Origin: Bacteroidota bacterium
GTDB taxonomy: Bacteria > Bacteroidota > Bacteroidia > Bacteroidales > Prolixibacteraceae
Reading direction: 5' to 3'
DNA: 64,000 bases
Assembly (NCBI GenBank): GCA_023412195.1
Contig: JAEYNZ010000060.1
Coordinates: 1-64,000, forward strand
Part shown: one piece after another, positions 36,280 through 44,024 of the stretch
Layout of the letters: each line of letters opens with the position of its first letter
Position numbering within the stretch: position 1 is the first letter of the stretch
Position numbers and translations under genes: made by a program
The notes under the pieces: generated by a model
Told to the model about the DNA's origin: nothing
Databases searched by the model: none
Seen by the model: the letters and a program-made list of their open reading frames with translations, nothing else

Positions 36280-36999
36280 ATGAAAACAAGGAAACACTTT
36301 TTGTACATTTTGATTGTGTTGGTTGCAGGGATCAGTTCACAAGCATTGGCAGGCAACGAAAATTCGCAAACGAGGTCAGTCAGGGATTTCGATGCAATAA
36401 AAGTATCAACCGGTGTTCAGTTGTACCTTTCGATGAATGACCGCCAGGCAGTCCGGATAGAGGCTGATGATGAAATTTTGGAAGATGTTGTAACAGAAGT
36501 AAAGGATGGGACTTTGCATATCTATGTCAGAAAGAACAACATATTCAAATTCTTTAACTGGGGATCAAAAAGCACTGTAAAAGCATATGTTTCAGCAACA
36601 GAGATCAATTCTTTGGATGCCTCATCAGGTGCATATATCAGATCAGAAAATACACTGAAAGGGAGTTCACTTATACTGGATATGAGCAGCGGGGGCGGCA
36701 TGGCCCTTGATCTGGTATACAAGGAAATTAAAATGGACGGCAGCAGCGGGGCAAATGCAAAGATTAGCGGCAGGGCTAAAAATTTTAATGTTTCGGCAAG
36801 CAGCGGAAGCAATATCGATGCCCGTAACCTGGAGGCAGTGAATTGTGAAGCCAGGGCAAGCAGCGGGGCAAATATTTCAATGGTTGCGACAGATGAAATT
36901 TCAGCACACTCGAGCAGTGGTGGATCAATCAGATATTCCGGCAATCCGGGAGTAAAAAATATCAATAAATCCAGCGGGGGAACTGTCTCCCAGAGATGA
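36280..36999 (+). CDS. secreted head-GIN (DUF2807) domain protein
   Basis: A 239-residue exported protein with a signal peptide (MKTRKHFLYILIVLVAGISSQALAG) and a DUF2807 / head-GIN beta-helix domain. The family opening VRDFDAIKVSTGVQLYLS is clear. The C-terminal two thirds is a regular run of short rungs each containing SSG (DASSGAYI, MSSGGGMA, DGSSGANA, ASSGSNI, ASSGANI, HSSSGGSI, KSSGGTV), typical of the stacked parallel beta structure. Function unknown; possibly an adhesin-like surface or periplasmic protein. It is followed by a terminator. Confidence 0.88.
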   Translation: MKTRKHFLYILIVLVAGISSQALAGNENSQTRSVRDFDAIKVSTGVQLYLSMNDRQAVRIEADDEILEDVVTEVKDGTLHIYVRKNNIFKFFNWGSKSTVKAYVSATEINSLDASSGAYIRSENTLKGSSLILDMSSGGGMALDLVYKEIKMDGSSGANAKISGRAKNFNVSASSGSNIDARNLEAVNCEARASSGANISMVATDEISAHSSSGGSIRYSGNPGVKNINKSSGGTVSQR

Positions 37000-37080
37000 T
37001 ATTATTTCTGTAAAAAATAGTTTTTCATAAAATAGTTAATAAACCCGGCCGGTACAGAGGTTCTGACGGGTTCAGCAATC

Positions 37081-37125
37081 AGGCTGCCTTAAAATTGAAC
37101 TTTTAGGGCAGCTTTTTCTTTTTAT
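37081..37125 (+). terminator. intrinsic terminator after the DUF2807 gene
   Basis: A stem of up to 14 pairs (37081-37094 with 37101-37114, core GCTGCC/GGGCAGC with wobbles) and a six-base loop, followed by TTTTTCTTTTT. Confidence 0.8.
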
Positions 37126-37166
37126 TGTTTATATTTCAGACAAAAAATCATTAAGTAACCGGGCTT

Positions 37167-38516
37167 ATGGGAATAAATTATTGTGCAAGGGCATGTTTCT
37201 TATGGATCATATTCTTTATGACATATTTACCTGTAAAAGCGCAGGAGACATCTCCCCTGATTTTTTTGCCAGGAGTACCCCAGGCATCATTTGAAAACCC
37301 CGCCATTCACAATCAGACAGATAAACTTGTCATTGGGCTTCCGGTACTTTCAGGGTTATATGCCAACTGGAACTCAAATGTTTCTTACAATTCCTTATTC
37401 ACTGATGATTTTAATTACAGTTTCAACAACTTGTACAATTCACTTGATGATAATGGAGACATTCAGACGGGAATCAGGATTATGTTGTTTTTTGCGAGTG
37501 TTAAACATAAAAAGACCACTTTAAGCTTTTCTGTTTCGGAGCGTGTAACCTCCGCAGGGAATATTCACCGGGATCTTGTAAAACTGGTAGATGATGGCAT
37601 TGCCGGAATGTATGGAACTTCACATACGGTGGGTCCGTCATCGTTTAACATGTGGCATTACAGAGAAGTAGGAATTGGTATTTCAAGGGAATACAGCACT
37701 GGAATTGATATTGGAATCCGCCCAAAATTGTTGTTTGGCAAATATTATATGAACACTGGTGATTTTAACCTCCAGATTGATACAGATCCTGAAAAAGAAG
37801 AACTTACGATATTCCCAACAGGTACTTATAAAATGTCGGGGCCATTGTTATACATTGAAGATTTTAAGGCGAATATTTTCCCCGGCGATTATTTTTTCCA
37901 GTTAAAGAATCTTGGTTTTGCCATGGATGCGGGAGCTGTTGTCCGCACTGGTTCAAATACCGAATGGTCATTTGCTTTAACTGATGTAGGTTTTATCGGA
38001 TACGGTCATAATATCTTTGATATGACCATGGGAAGAGCTTTGCGGTATAAAAAGGAAGATCTTTATCAATCGAAGAAACCAGGCAGTGGCCGCTATATTG
38101 AACCATGGCAGGCAATTAAAAATATTTCTGATTCAGTATCCTACTGGCTTGAAGTATACAATACGGAAAAAAGAGCAATTTCCATTTTGCCGGTAAAGAT
38201 GAATATATCGGGTAAATACCATGCCTCCGAAACATTGTCTTACGGTGTCAGCAACCAGTTAAGCCTCTACAGGAAGCAGCCTGTAAATTTATTTTCCCTT
38301 TTCGTCCATAAAAATTTCAGGGAAAACCTGGAAGTTGCAGGGATGCTCTCCCTTTATAACATCAGGGAAGTCATGCCCGGAATGGCGGCAAGCTATAGTT
38401 TCAGACGATCACAGATTTACATTGCCACGAATAATATTTGGGGAATCATTCAGCCTGCTTCGTCAAAACATTTAAATTTGTGCTTTGGTATGAATTTTTT
38501 GTTTGACACTCAATAG
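37167..38516 (+). CDS. DUF5723-like outer-membrane protein
   Basis: A 449-residue exported protein: signal peptide (residues 1-25, ...PVKAQ), then a beta-strand-rich sequence ending in NLCFGMNFLFDTQ, as expected for an outer-membrane barrel. The N-terminal part (PQASFENPAI...KLVIGLPVLSGLYANWNSNVSYNSLF) resembles the DUF5723 / PorP-SprF-like barrels of Bacteroidota. PorP/SprF proteins often work with type IX secretion cargo, but this protein is not close enough to name. It is followed 9 bases downstream by a DUF4834 gene, so the two may be co-transcribed. Confidence 0.7.
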   Translation: MGINYCARACFLWIIFFMTYLPVKAQETSPLIFLPGVPQASFENPAIHNQTDKLVIGLPVLSGLYANWNSNVSYNSLFTDDFNYSFNNLYNSLDDNGDIQTGIRIMLFFASVKHKKTTLSFSVSERVTSAGNIHRDLVKLVDDGIAGMYGTSHTVGPSSFNMWHYREVGIGISREYSTGIDIGIRPKLLFGKYYMNTGDFNLQIDTDPEKEELTIFPTGTYKMSGPLLYIEDFKANIFPGDYFFQLKNLGFAMDAGAVVRTGSNTEWSFALTDVGFIGYGHNIFDMTMGRALRYKKEDLYQSKKPGSGRYIEPWQAIKNISDSVSYWLEVYNTEKRAISILPVKMNISGKYHASETLSYGVSNQLSLYRKQPVNLFSLFVHKNFRENLEVAGMLSLYNIREVMPGMAASYSFRRSQIYIATNNIWGIIQPASSKHLNLCFGMNFLFDTQ

Positions 38517-38525
38517 AGAATACAG

Positions 38526-38804
38526 ATGAACCTTTTTATAATTCTAAATATCGTAGGTGTAGCACGAACCCTTTTATTTATTGCTATTATTTATTTTGGC
38601 ATCAGGTTATTTACACGTTATATCTTACCTCTTATTCTGGAAAGTAAAATAAAGGACCTACAGAACAAGATGCAGGAAAGACAGCGCCAGGAGGAATACG
38701 CCCGTAAACGGGAAGGCGATGTTACCATTGAATACGGGGGTAAAAATAGTAATGTCAACAAGCGCAATGAAGGTGAATATGTCGATTTTGAGGAAGTCGA
38801 TTAG
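38526..38804 (+). CDS. DUF4834 family small membrane protein
   Basis: A 92-residue inner-membrane protein: one N-terminal transmembrane helix (VARTLLFIAIIYFGIRLF, residues 12-30) followed by a charged cytosolic tail (LQNKMQERQRQEEYARKREGDVTIEYG...YVDFEEVD). This arrangement and the final VDFEEVD motif match the Bacteroidota DUF4834 family, function unknown. It lies nine bases after the DUF5723-like gene and 86 bases before glyS. Confidence 0.8.
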   Translation: MNLFIILNIVGVARTLLFIAIIYFGIRLFTRYILPLILESKIKDLQNKMQERQRQEEYARKREGDVTIEYGGKNSNVNKRNEGEYVDFEEVD

Positions 38805-38853
38805 GGAATAACTGCTGCGGATCAATCTGCTGCTCCGGCAAAGGAATAAATCC

Positions 38854-38861
38854 TATTTTTG
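38854..38861 (+). promoter_or_regulatory. Bacteroidota -7 box of glyS
   Basis: TATTTTTG, a TAnnTTTG match 29 bases before the ATG at 38891. No -33 element is clear. Confidence 0.45.
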
Positions 38862-38890
38862 TCGTTTCATACATCAGAAAATATAATTTA

Positions 38891-40426
38891 ATGGCACAGG
38901 AAGACATTTTTAAGAAGCTGATTGCACACTGCAAGGAATATGGGTATGTTTTTCAGTCGAGTGAGATCTATGACGGATTAGGCGCTGTTTATGACTACGG
39001 CCAGTATGGCGTTGAACTGAAAAACAATATTAAGAAATACTGGTGGGACAGCATGGTTTTACTGCATGAAAATGTAGTAGGGCTAGATTCTGCAATTTTT
39101 ATGCATCCCACCATCTGGAAGGCTTCCGGCCATGTCGATGCTTTTAATGATCCGCTTATTGACAACAAGGATTCCAAGAAGCGATACCGTGCCGATGTTT
39201 TGATTGAAGAGCAGCTTGCCAAAATTGAAGATAAAATCAATAAGGAAGTTGACAAGGCAAAGAAACGTTTTGGTGATGCTTTTGACGAACAGCAGTTCAG
39301 GGAAACAAACCAGAGGGTACTCGACAACCAGAAAAAGTTTGACGACCTGCATAACAGGTTTGCAAAAGCTTTAAACGACAGCAATCTGGAAGAGCTGAAG
39401 CAGATCATTATTGATGAAGAGATTGTGTGCCCGGTATCAGGAACCCGCAACTGGACTGATGTACGCCAGTTCAACCTGATGTTTTCCACTGAAATGGGTT
39501 CCACTGCCGATGGTGCCATGAAGGTTTTTCTTAGGCCTGAAACTGCCCAGGGTATATTTGTAAATTACCTGAACGTGCAGAAAAGCGGTCGTATGAAAAT
39601 TCCATTTGGTATTGCTCAAATCGGAAAAGCATTCAGAAATGAAATAGTAGCCAGGCAGTTTATCTTCCGTATGCGGGAATTCGAACAGATGGAAATGCAG
39701 TTTTTTGTAAGGCCCGGCACGGAACTCGAATGGTTCGAAAAGTGGAAGGAAACCAGGATGAAGTGGCACCAGTCACTTGGATTTGGCGAAGAAAACTACC
39801 GCTTTCATGAGCATGAAAAGCTGGCTCATTATGCCAATGCTGCCGTTGATGTGGAATTTAAGTTTCCGTTTGGGTTTAAGGAAGTGGAAGGAATCCACTC
39901 CCGGACCGATTTCGACTTAACTCAGCACGAGAATTTCTCAGGGAAGAAAATGCGTTATTTCGACCCGGAACTCAATGAATCTTATGTGCCTTTTGTTGTA
40001 GAAACTTCAATTGGTGTAGACCGGATGTTCCTCCAGGTCATATCAGCTGCATATCATGAAGAGGAACTTGACAAGGATTCACGGGTGGTGCTAAAGCTGC
40101 CACCTGTACTTGCACCTGTAAAGCTTGCTGTGATGCCGCTCGTAAAGAAAGACGGCCTTCCTGAAAAAGCCAGGGAAATAATCGACAAACTGAAGTTTGG
40201 CTTTAACTGCCAGTACGATGAAAAAGATTCCATAGGCAAACGCTATCGCAGGCAGGATGCCATTGGCACACCTTTTTGTGTAACTGTTGACCATCAGACC
40301 ACAACCGACAATACAGTCACGATCCGCTACCGCGACAGCATGGAGCAGGAAAGGGTAAACATTGAAGAACTGGATCGTATTATCGGTGAAAAGGTCAGTA
40401 TGAGAAGACTGTTTGAAAAAATATAG
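38891..40426 (+). CDS. glyS: glycine--tRNA ligase (homodimeric type)
   Basis: A 511-residue class II aminoacyl-tRNA synthetase that charges tRNA-Gly, of the alpha2 type rather than the alpha2-beta2 type of E. coli. Class II marks are LRPETAQGIFVNYLN, the motif 2 region FGIAQIGKAFRNEIVARQFIFRMREFEQMEMQFF, and motif 3 in VVETSIGVDRMFLQ. A C-terminal anticodon-binding domain follows (about 410-505). The family insert between motifs 1 and 2 (Lys/Glu-rich helices, residues 95-170) is present. Essential for translation. Confidence 0.96.
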   Translation: MAQEDIFKKLIAHCKEYGYVFQSSEIYDGLGAVYDYGQYGVELKNNIKKYWWDSMVLLHENVVGLDSAIFMHPTIWKASGHVDAFNDPLIDNKDSKKRYRADVLIEEQLAKIEDKINKEVDKAKKRFGDAFDEQQFRETNQRVLDNQKKFDDLHNRFAKALNDSNLEELKQIIIDEEIVCPVSGTRNWTDVRQFNLMFSTEMGSTADGAMKVFLRPETAQGIFVNYLNVQKSGRMKIPFGIAQIGKAFRNEIVARQFIFRMREFEQMEMQFFVRPGTELEWFEKWKETRMKWHQSLGFGEENYRFHEHEKLAHYANAAVDVEFKFPFGFKEVEGIHSRTDFDLTQHENFSGKKMRYFDPELNESYVPFVVETSIGVDRMFLQVISAAYHEEELDKDSRVVLKLPPVLAPVKLAVMPLVKKDGLPEKAREIIDKLKFGFNCQYDEKDSIGKRYRRQDAIGTPFCVTVDHQTTTDNTVTIRYRDSMEQERVNIEELDRIIGEKVSMRRLFEKI

Positions 40427-40438
40427 TGGCAGTATTTT

Positions 40439-40514
40439 CCGCGAGGCTGTCTACCGGAAGGCATGGAAACGGAGAGGCAGAGTTTATTTTTTTTCTCTTC
40501 CTCTCCCTCGCGGA
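40439..40514. repeat. interrupted hairpin between glyS and a glycosyltransferase gene
   Basis: CCGCGAG at 40439-40445 pairs with CTCGCGG at 40507-40513, and GGAGAGGCAGAG (about 40471-40482) pairs with CTCTTCCTCTCC with one mismatch. About 25 bases bulge out of the left arm, and the loop is T-rich. It is not a regular terminator. Its role is unknown; it could be a palindromic repeat remnant or a processing site. Confidence 0.4.
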
Positions 40515-40540
40515 TTTATATTTCATATTTTCAGCATTAT

Positions 40541-41824
40541 ATGAAAAAGGTACTGATCATCACATACTACTGGCCTCCAAGCGGGGGAGCTGGCGTACAG
40601 CGTTGGGTCAAATTCGTGAAGTACCTTTCGGCCATGAATGTTGAACCCATCGTATTGACAGTACATCCGGAATCTGCAACCTATCCACAGAAAGACCCAT
40701 CCCTTGCATCCGACATTCCAGATACTGCAAAGGTTTATTATGCAAAGTCGTTTGAGCTTTACAGCCTGTATAAAAAAATCTCGTCCAATAAGGAAGTTCC
40801 CTATGGGGGGTTTGCCAATACCAAAAAGCTTGATTTTAAAGAAAAAGTAATCCGTTTTTTGCGCGGCAATCTCATAATACCAGACCCCAGGAGAGGCTGG
40901 AATAAATATGCACTTGCAAAGGCTAAGGAACTTATCAATGCACATCTGATAGATATTGTCATTACAACAAGTCCGCCGCACTCCACCCAGCTCATCGGGC
41001 AAAAGCTTAAAAAGCAGCTTGGGATCAGATGGATTGCCGATTTGCGTGACCCGTGGACGGATATATATTACTTCAAACAGATGTATCCCACCTTCATAGC
41101 CACGAAGATCCACAAGAACCTGGAAAAATCAGTTCTTCAGAAGGCCGACAGGATTATTACAGTAAGCGAAGAACTTAAGAAGCTTTTCGCAGGCAAGGCT
41201 GAAAATATAAAAGATAAAATCAAGATCATACCAAATGGGTATGATACTGCTGATTTCAAAGGGCTGAAGAAGGATGTACATCCTGATTTATTTTATCTCA
41301 CTTATGCAGGAACACTTTCCAAAGAGTACAACATCAATGGCTTTATCCAGGCTTTAAAGGAACTTCCTGAAGATATACGTCCTTCAATAAAAGTGAGGTT
41401 TATAGGGCAAATGCCATCCGAAATATGGGAGAAGTTTGAAGCAGCCGGAACAGGCAATATGGTGGAGATGAAAGGATATGTACGTCATGCCGGTGCCATA
41501 GAATATATGATGTCATCCGATATGCTGCTGCTTATAATTCCGGACGTAAAAAACAATGAAGGAATACTGACGGGAAAACTTTTCGAATACCTTGGCAGCG
41601 GCAAACAAATCCTCTTTATTGGCCCGAAAAATGGCGATGCAGCAAAGGTTATCAGAAAAACAAACAGCGGGATTATCTGCTCATACGACGAACATCAGCA
41701 GATGGCTGAAGAGATCATAAAGCTGCACAGGTTGAAAACATCCGGCACACATGCATCTGCCTCACAGGATGTTTCGATGTATTCCCGTGAGAACCTTACC
41801 AAGGAGCTTTATAAACTTCTGTAG
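40541..41824 (+). CDS. glycosyltransferase (GT4-type) of surface polysaccharide synthesis
   Basis: A 427-residue cytosolic or membrane-associated enzyme with the GT-B fold of GT4: N-terminal MKKVLIITYYWPPSGGAGVQRWVKFVKYL, mid-region WIADLRDPWTD, the interdomain VSEELKKLF...IIPNGYDTADF segment, and the C-terminal donor motif NNEGILTGKLFEYLGSGKQILFIGP with the E-x7-E type site. It would add a sugar to a lipid-linked glycan; donor and acceptor cannot be read. The ATG at 40541 is preferred; a longer frame from 40463 adds 26 residues translated from hairpin DNA. It ends two bases before the convergent wbpB-like gene. Confidence 0.85.
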   Translation: MKKVLIITYYWPPSGGAGVQRWVKFVKYLSAMNVEPIVLTVHPESATYPQKDPSLASDIPDTAKVYYAKSFELYSLYKKISSNKEVPYGGFANTKKLDFKEKVIRFLRGNLIIPDPRRGWNKYALAKAKELINAHLIDIVITTSPPHSTQLIGQKLKKQLGIRWIADLRDPWTDIYYFKQMYPTFIATKIHKNLEKSVLQKADRIITVSEELKKLFAGKAENIKDKIKIIPNGYDTADFKGLKKDVHPDLFYLTYAGTLSKEYNINGFIQALKELPEDIRPSIKVRFIGQMPSEIWEKFEAAGTGNMVEMKGYVRHAGAIEYMMSSDMLLLIIPDVKNNEGILTGKLFEYLGSGKQILFIGPKNGDAAKVIRKTNSGIICSYDEHQQMAEEIIKLHRLKTSGTHASASQDVSMYSRENLTKELYKLL

Positions 41825-41826
41825 GA

Positions 41827-42762
41827 CTATTTTTTGAGGAAGGGGTGATAATCACCTTTTAATCCTGAAGGCTCAGCATTCCTGACAAAATCAGTCAGCT
41901 CTATGCTTTCACGTGCATCATCAATTCCATAGCCGTTGCCCTGCAAAATATTCTGATAGGTGACTGTATGAAGGTCGGTAAAGCCTCCGCTGAATTCTAT
42001 CTCCTTACCATCAACAGTGATGGAACGGTAGGTCCGCATGCCTTTATCGGTTGCTGCTTTTGGGAGATCATGGTAATCCAGGCTCAGGAACCACCGCACC
42101 CGGGCTTTCTCAAGCTGAAGAAAACCTGCTGCCTTGTCAGGCGTGTACAGGTGAACAACATTCACTTTCACCCTGCCAAAAATCCATGTTATCATATCAA
42201 AAAAATGGATGCCAATATTGGTGGCAACGCCACCTGATTTTGAAATGTCGCCTTTCCAGCTTTTCAGGTACCACTTCCCCCGTGTGGTAATATAGCTTAA
42301 ATCAATGTCATACATTTTGCTGCCCCCGTTTTCAATTTCCTTTTTAAGGGCTATGATGGCAGGATGATACCTGAGCTGCAGTATGGTATATACATGTTTG
42401 CCGGTTTCAGCCTCAATGTCTTTGATAATCTGCATATCGTGTGGATAAACCACCAGCGGCTTTTCGCAGATGGCATGGGCACCATTCCGGAGTGCAAATC
42501 TTATATGAGAGGGGTGCATATAATTGGGTGTGCATATGCTGACATAATCAACAGGTTTACCTTCCCTGCGGATATCGTCCATGTATTTATCGAGATTTTC
42601 TATTTCAAGAAAAAATTCTGCATCAGGAAACCAACTGTCCATCTTTCCCATTACATCATATTTGTCGAGGGCGCAAACCAGTTCGTTACCGGTTTCCTTA
42701 ATGGCTTTCATATGGCGGTCGGCTATATAGCCTGCGGAACCTATCAGTGCAAATCGTTTCAT
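41827..42762 (-). CDS. wbpB: UDP-GlcNAc(A) 3-dehydrogenase, Gfo/Idh/MocA family (WbpB/WlbA)
   Basis: A 311-residue NAD-dependent oxidoreductase. It has the N-terminal Rossmann strand FALIGSAGYIADRHMKAI, the DYVSICTPNYMHPSHIRFAL segment, the catalytic-region EKPLV motif (AICEKPLVVYPHDM) and the C-terminal RYRSITVDGKEIEFSGGFTDLHT. The overall pattern matches WlbA/WbpB closely. The enzyme oxidises UDP-GlcNAcA at C3 so that WbpE can aminate it, on the way to UDP-2,3-diacetamido-2,3-dideoxyglucuronic acid. It lies downstream of wbpD and wbpE on the same strand and also has its own TATCTTTG box. Confidence 0.9.
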   Translation of the reverse strand: MKRFALIGSAGYIADRHMKAIKETGNELVCALDKYDVMGKMDSWFPDAEFFLEIENLDKYMDDIRREGKPVDYVSICTPNYMHPSHIRFALRNGAHAICEKPLVVYPHDMQIIKDIEAETGKHVYTILQLRYHPAIIALKKEIENGGSKMYDIDLSYITTRGKWYLKSWKGDISKSGGVATNIGIHFFDMITWIFGRVKVNVVHLYTPDKAAGFLQLEKARVRWFLSLDYHDLPKAATDKGMRTYRSITVDGKEIEFSGGFTDLHTVTYQNILQGNGYGIDDARESIELTDFVRNAEPSGLKGDYHPFLKK

Positions 42763-42794
42763 AAATCAGGACTAAGTATTGAGCACAAAAAACC

Positions 42795-42802
42795 CAAAGA
42801 TA
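42795..42802 (-). promoter_or_regulatory. Bacteroidota -7 box of wbpB
   Basis: Minus-strand TATCTTTG, an exact TAnnTTTG match 32 bases before the wbpB start. It implies wbpB can be transcribed separately from wbpE-wbpD. No clear -33 element. Confidence 0.45.
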
Positions 42803-42813
42803 CAGGTTATCAT

Positions 42814-43377
42814 TTAAACTACAGGCTTTAAATATCCATTGGTTATGGTATATTGTTCACCCGTCTCCGGGCACACCAGATCATCGCCAAGGATTGCCCC
42901 TGCCCTGCTTACCCAGCCTTTCTGCCGTGCAGGCACACCAGTCAGCAATGCATAAGGCTTCACATCTTTTGTTACCACTGCACCGGCACCCACAAAGCAG
43001 TATTCCCCCAGGGTAGTACCACAAACGATTGTGGCATTTGCTCCAATTGTAGCGCCCTTTTTAACCAGTGTGGGCTTAAACTGCTCCTTCCGGTTTACTG
43101 CACTGCGGGGATTTATAACATTGGTAAAAACCATTGAAGGACCCAGGAATACATCGTCTTCACATACTACACCTTCATATACCGAAACATTGTTCTGCAC
43201 CTTGACATTACTTCCCAGGACTGCCCTGTTCCCGATGTACACATTCTGACCCAATACACAATTTTCTCCTATAACTGCTGAACCTGAAACATGGCAGAAA
43301 TGCCATATTTTGGTGCCGGCACCTATGGTGGCACCTTCATCTACAACAGCAGTGGAGTGAACAAAAAATTGATCCAT
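42814..43377 (-). CDS. wbpD: UDP-3-amino-GlcNAcA N-acetyltransferase, left-handed beta-helix type (WbpD/WlbB)
   Basis: A 187-residue trimeric acetyltransferase of the left-handed beta-helix class: repeated hexapeptide turns (IGAGTKIWHFCHVSGSAVIGENCVLGQNVYIGNRAVLG, KKGATIGANATIVCGTTLGEYCFVGAGAVV) and a C-terminal segment after TGVPARQKGW. It transfers acetyl from acetyl-CoA to the 3-amino group, giving the diacetamido sugar. I chose the ATG at 43377 (MDQFFVHSTAVVDEGA). A frame from 43419 would read into the cassette's inverted repeat. In the operon it sits between wbpE and wbpB, but is separated from wbpE by an inserted GxxExxY cassette. Confidence 0.9.
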   Translation of the reverse strand: MDQFFVHSTAVVDEGATIGAGTKIWHFCHVSGSAVIGENCVLGQNVYIGNRAVLGSNVKVQNNVSVYEGVVCEDDVFLGPSMVFTNVINPRSAVNRKEQFKPTLVKKGATIGANATIVCGTTLGEYCFVGAGAVVTKDVKPYALLTGVPARQKGWVSRAGAILGDDLVCPETGEQYTITNGYLKPVV

Positions 43378-43449
43378 AAATAAAATTCCTGTAATTATTA
43401 TTTTCTCGCAAAGGCGCAAAGACGCAAAGATTCAAATTTAAGCAATTCT

Positions 43450-43827
43450 CTACAATCCATTAACAATTCGTGTAATACCATCCTTAATCCTGACTTCATT
43501 AAAATTAACCAGTAACCCCAGCTTCAATTTCATTAGCCGAAGATAAGTTAAAAGTATTTTTGGATGAATCGGAGCAACTGATTCTATAGATTTTATTTCA
43601 ACAACAACTTTATTTTCCACAATTAAATCCGCTCTAAATCCAATGTCCATTTTTCTTCCCTTCCAGATTAAAGGTATCCCCTTTTGCCGGTCTACCCTAT
43701 AACCTTGAGATGTTAATTCATAATATAGAATTTCTTCATAAACTGACTCCAAGAGACCAGGTCCCAGTTCTACATGAATATTAAAACAAATATTCACAAT
43801 TACTTTAGCAAGTTCATTTTCAGTCAT
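43450..43827 (-). CDS. GxxExxY protein, predicted PD-(D/E)XK nuclease fold
   Basis: A 125-residue protein of the GxxExxY family (Pfam PDDEXK_3 group). The signature is G24-L-L-E27-S-V-Y30. A complete nuclease-type motif follows: D67 in RADLIV and E77-I-K79 in VVVEIKS, after which come the conserved HPKILLTYLRLMKLKLGLLVNF helix-strand. Catalytic residues are therefore intact, although no GxxExxY protein has an established activity that I know of. It has no signal peptide. It is alone inside a 28-bp inverted-repeat cassette interrupting the wbp operon, and is read in the operon's direction. Confidence 0.85.
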   Translation of the reverse strand: MTENELAKVIVNICFNIHVELGPGLLESVYEEILYYELTSQGYRVDRQKGIPLIWKGRKMDIGFRADLIVENKVVVEIKSIESVAPIHPKILLTYLRLMKLKLGLLVNFNEVRIKDGITRIVNGL

Positions 43828-43842
43828 CGTAATAGATTTTAA

Positions 43843-43859
43843 AGGTTATTTAATAACCT
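43843..43859. promoter_or_regulatory. palindrome at the promoter of the GxxExxY gene
   Basis: AGGTTATT and AATAACCT, perfect 8-bp arms around a single T, 15 bases upstream of the GxxExxY start. It could be an operator or a site the encoded protein recognises. Confidence 0.45.
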
Positions 43860-44024
43860 AAAGTTACAAACAATCATTAATTCTCGCAAAAAATCAATGA
43901 CATAAACAATTAGAATATAGCCTTATACGATAAAAAATGATTAACTATGAATAGCCTTTCCTTTGCGTCTTTGCGTCTTTGCGAGAAACTATTTTTCCTC
44001 TACCAGATCTATGCAACAGTATAT

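Larger units (their letters stand above)
43402..43988. mobile_element. candidate IR-bounded cassette carrying a GxxExxY gene
   Basis: A 587-base unit flanked by 28-bp inverted repeats that differ at one position. Left arm (43402-43429) is built of three tandem octamers of type CGCAAAGR; the right arm (43961-43988) is its reverse complement, three CTTTGCGT-type octamers. It holds one small gene on the minus strand and a palindrome at its promoter. No transposase is present. It splits wbpE from wbpD, and removing it would leave about 60 bases between them, ordinary for an operon. That it is mobile is inference. Confidence 0.6.
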
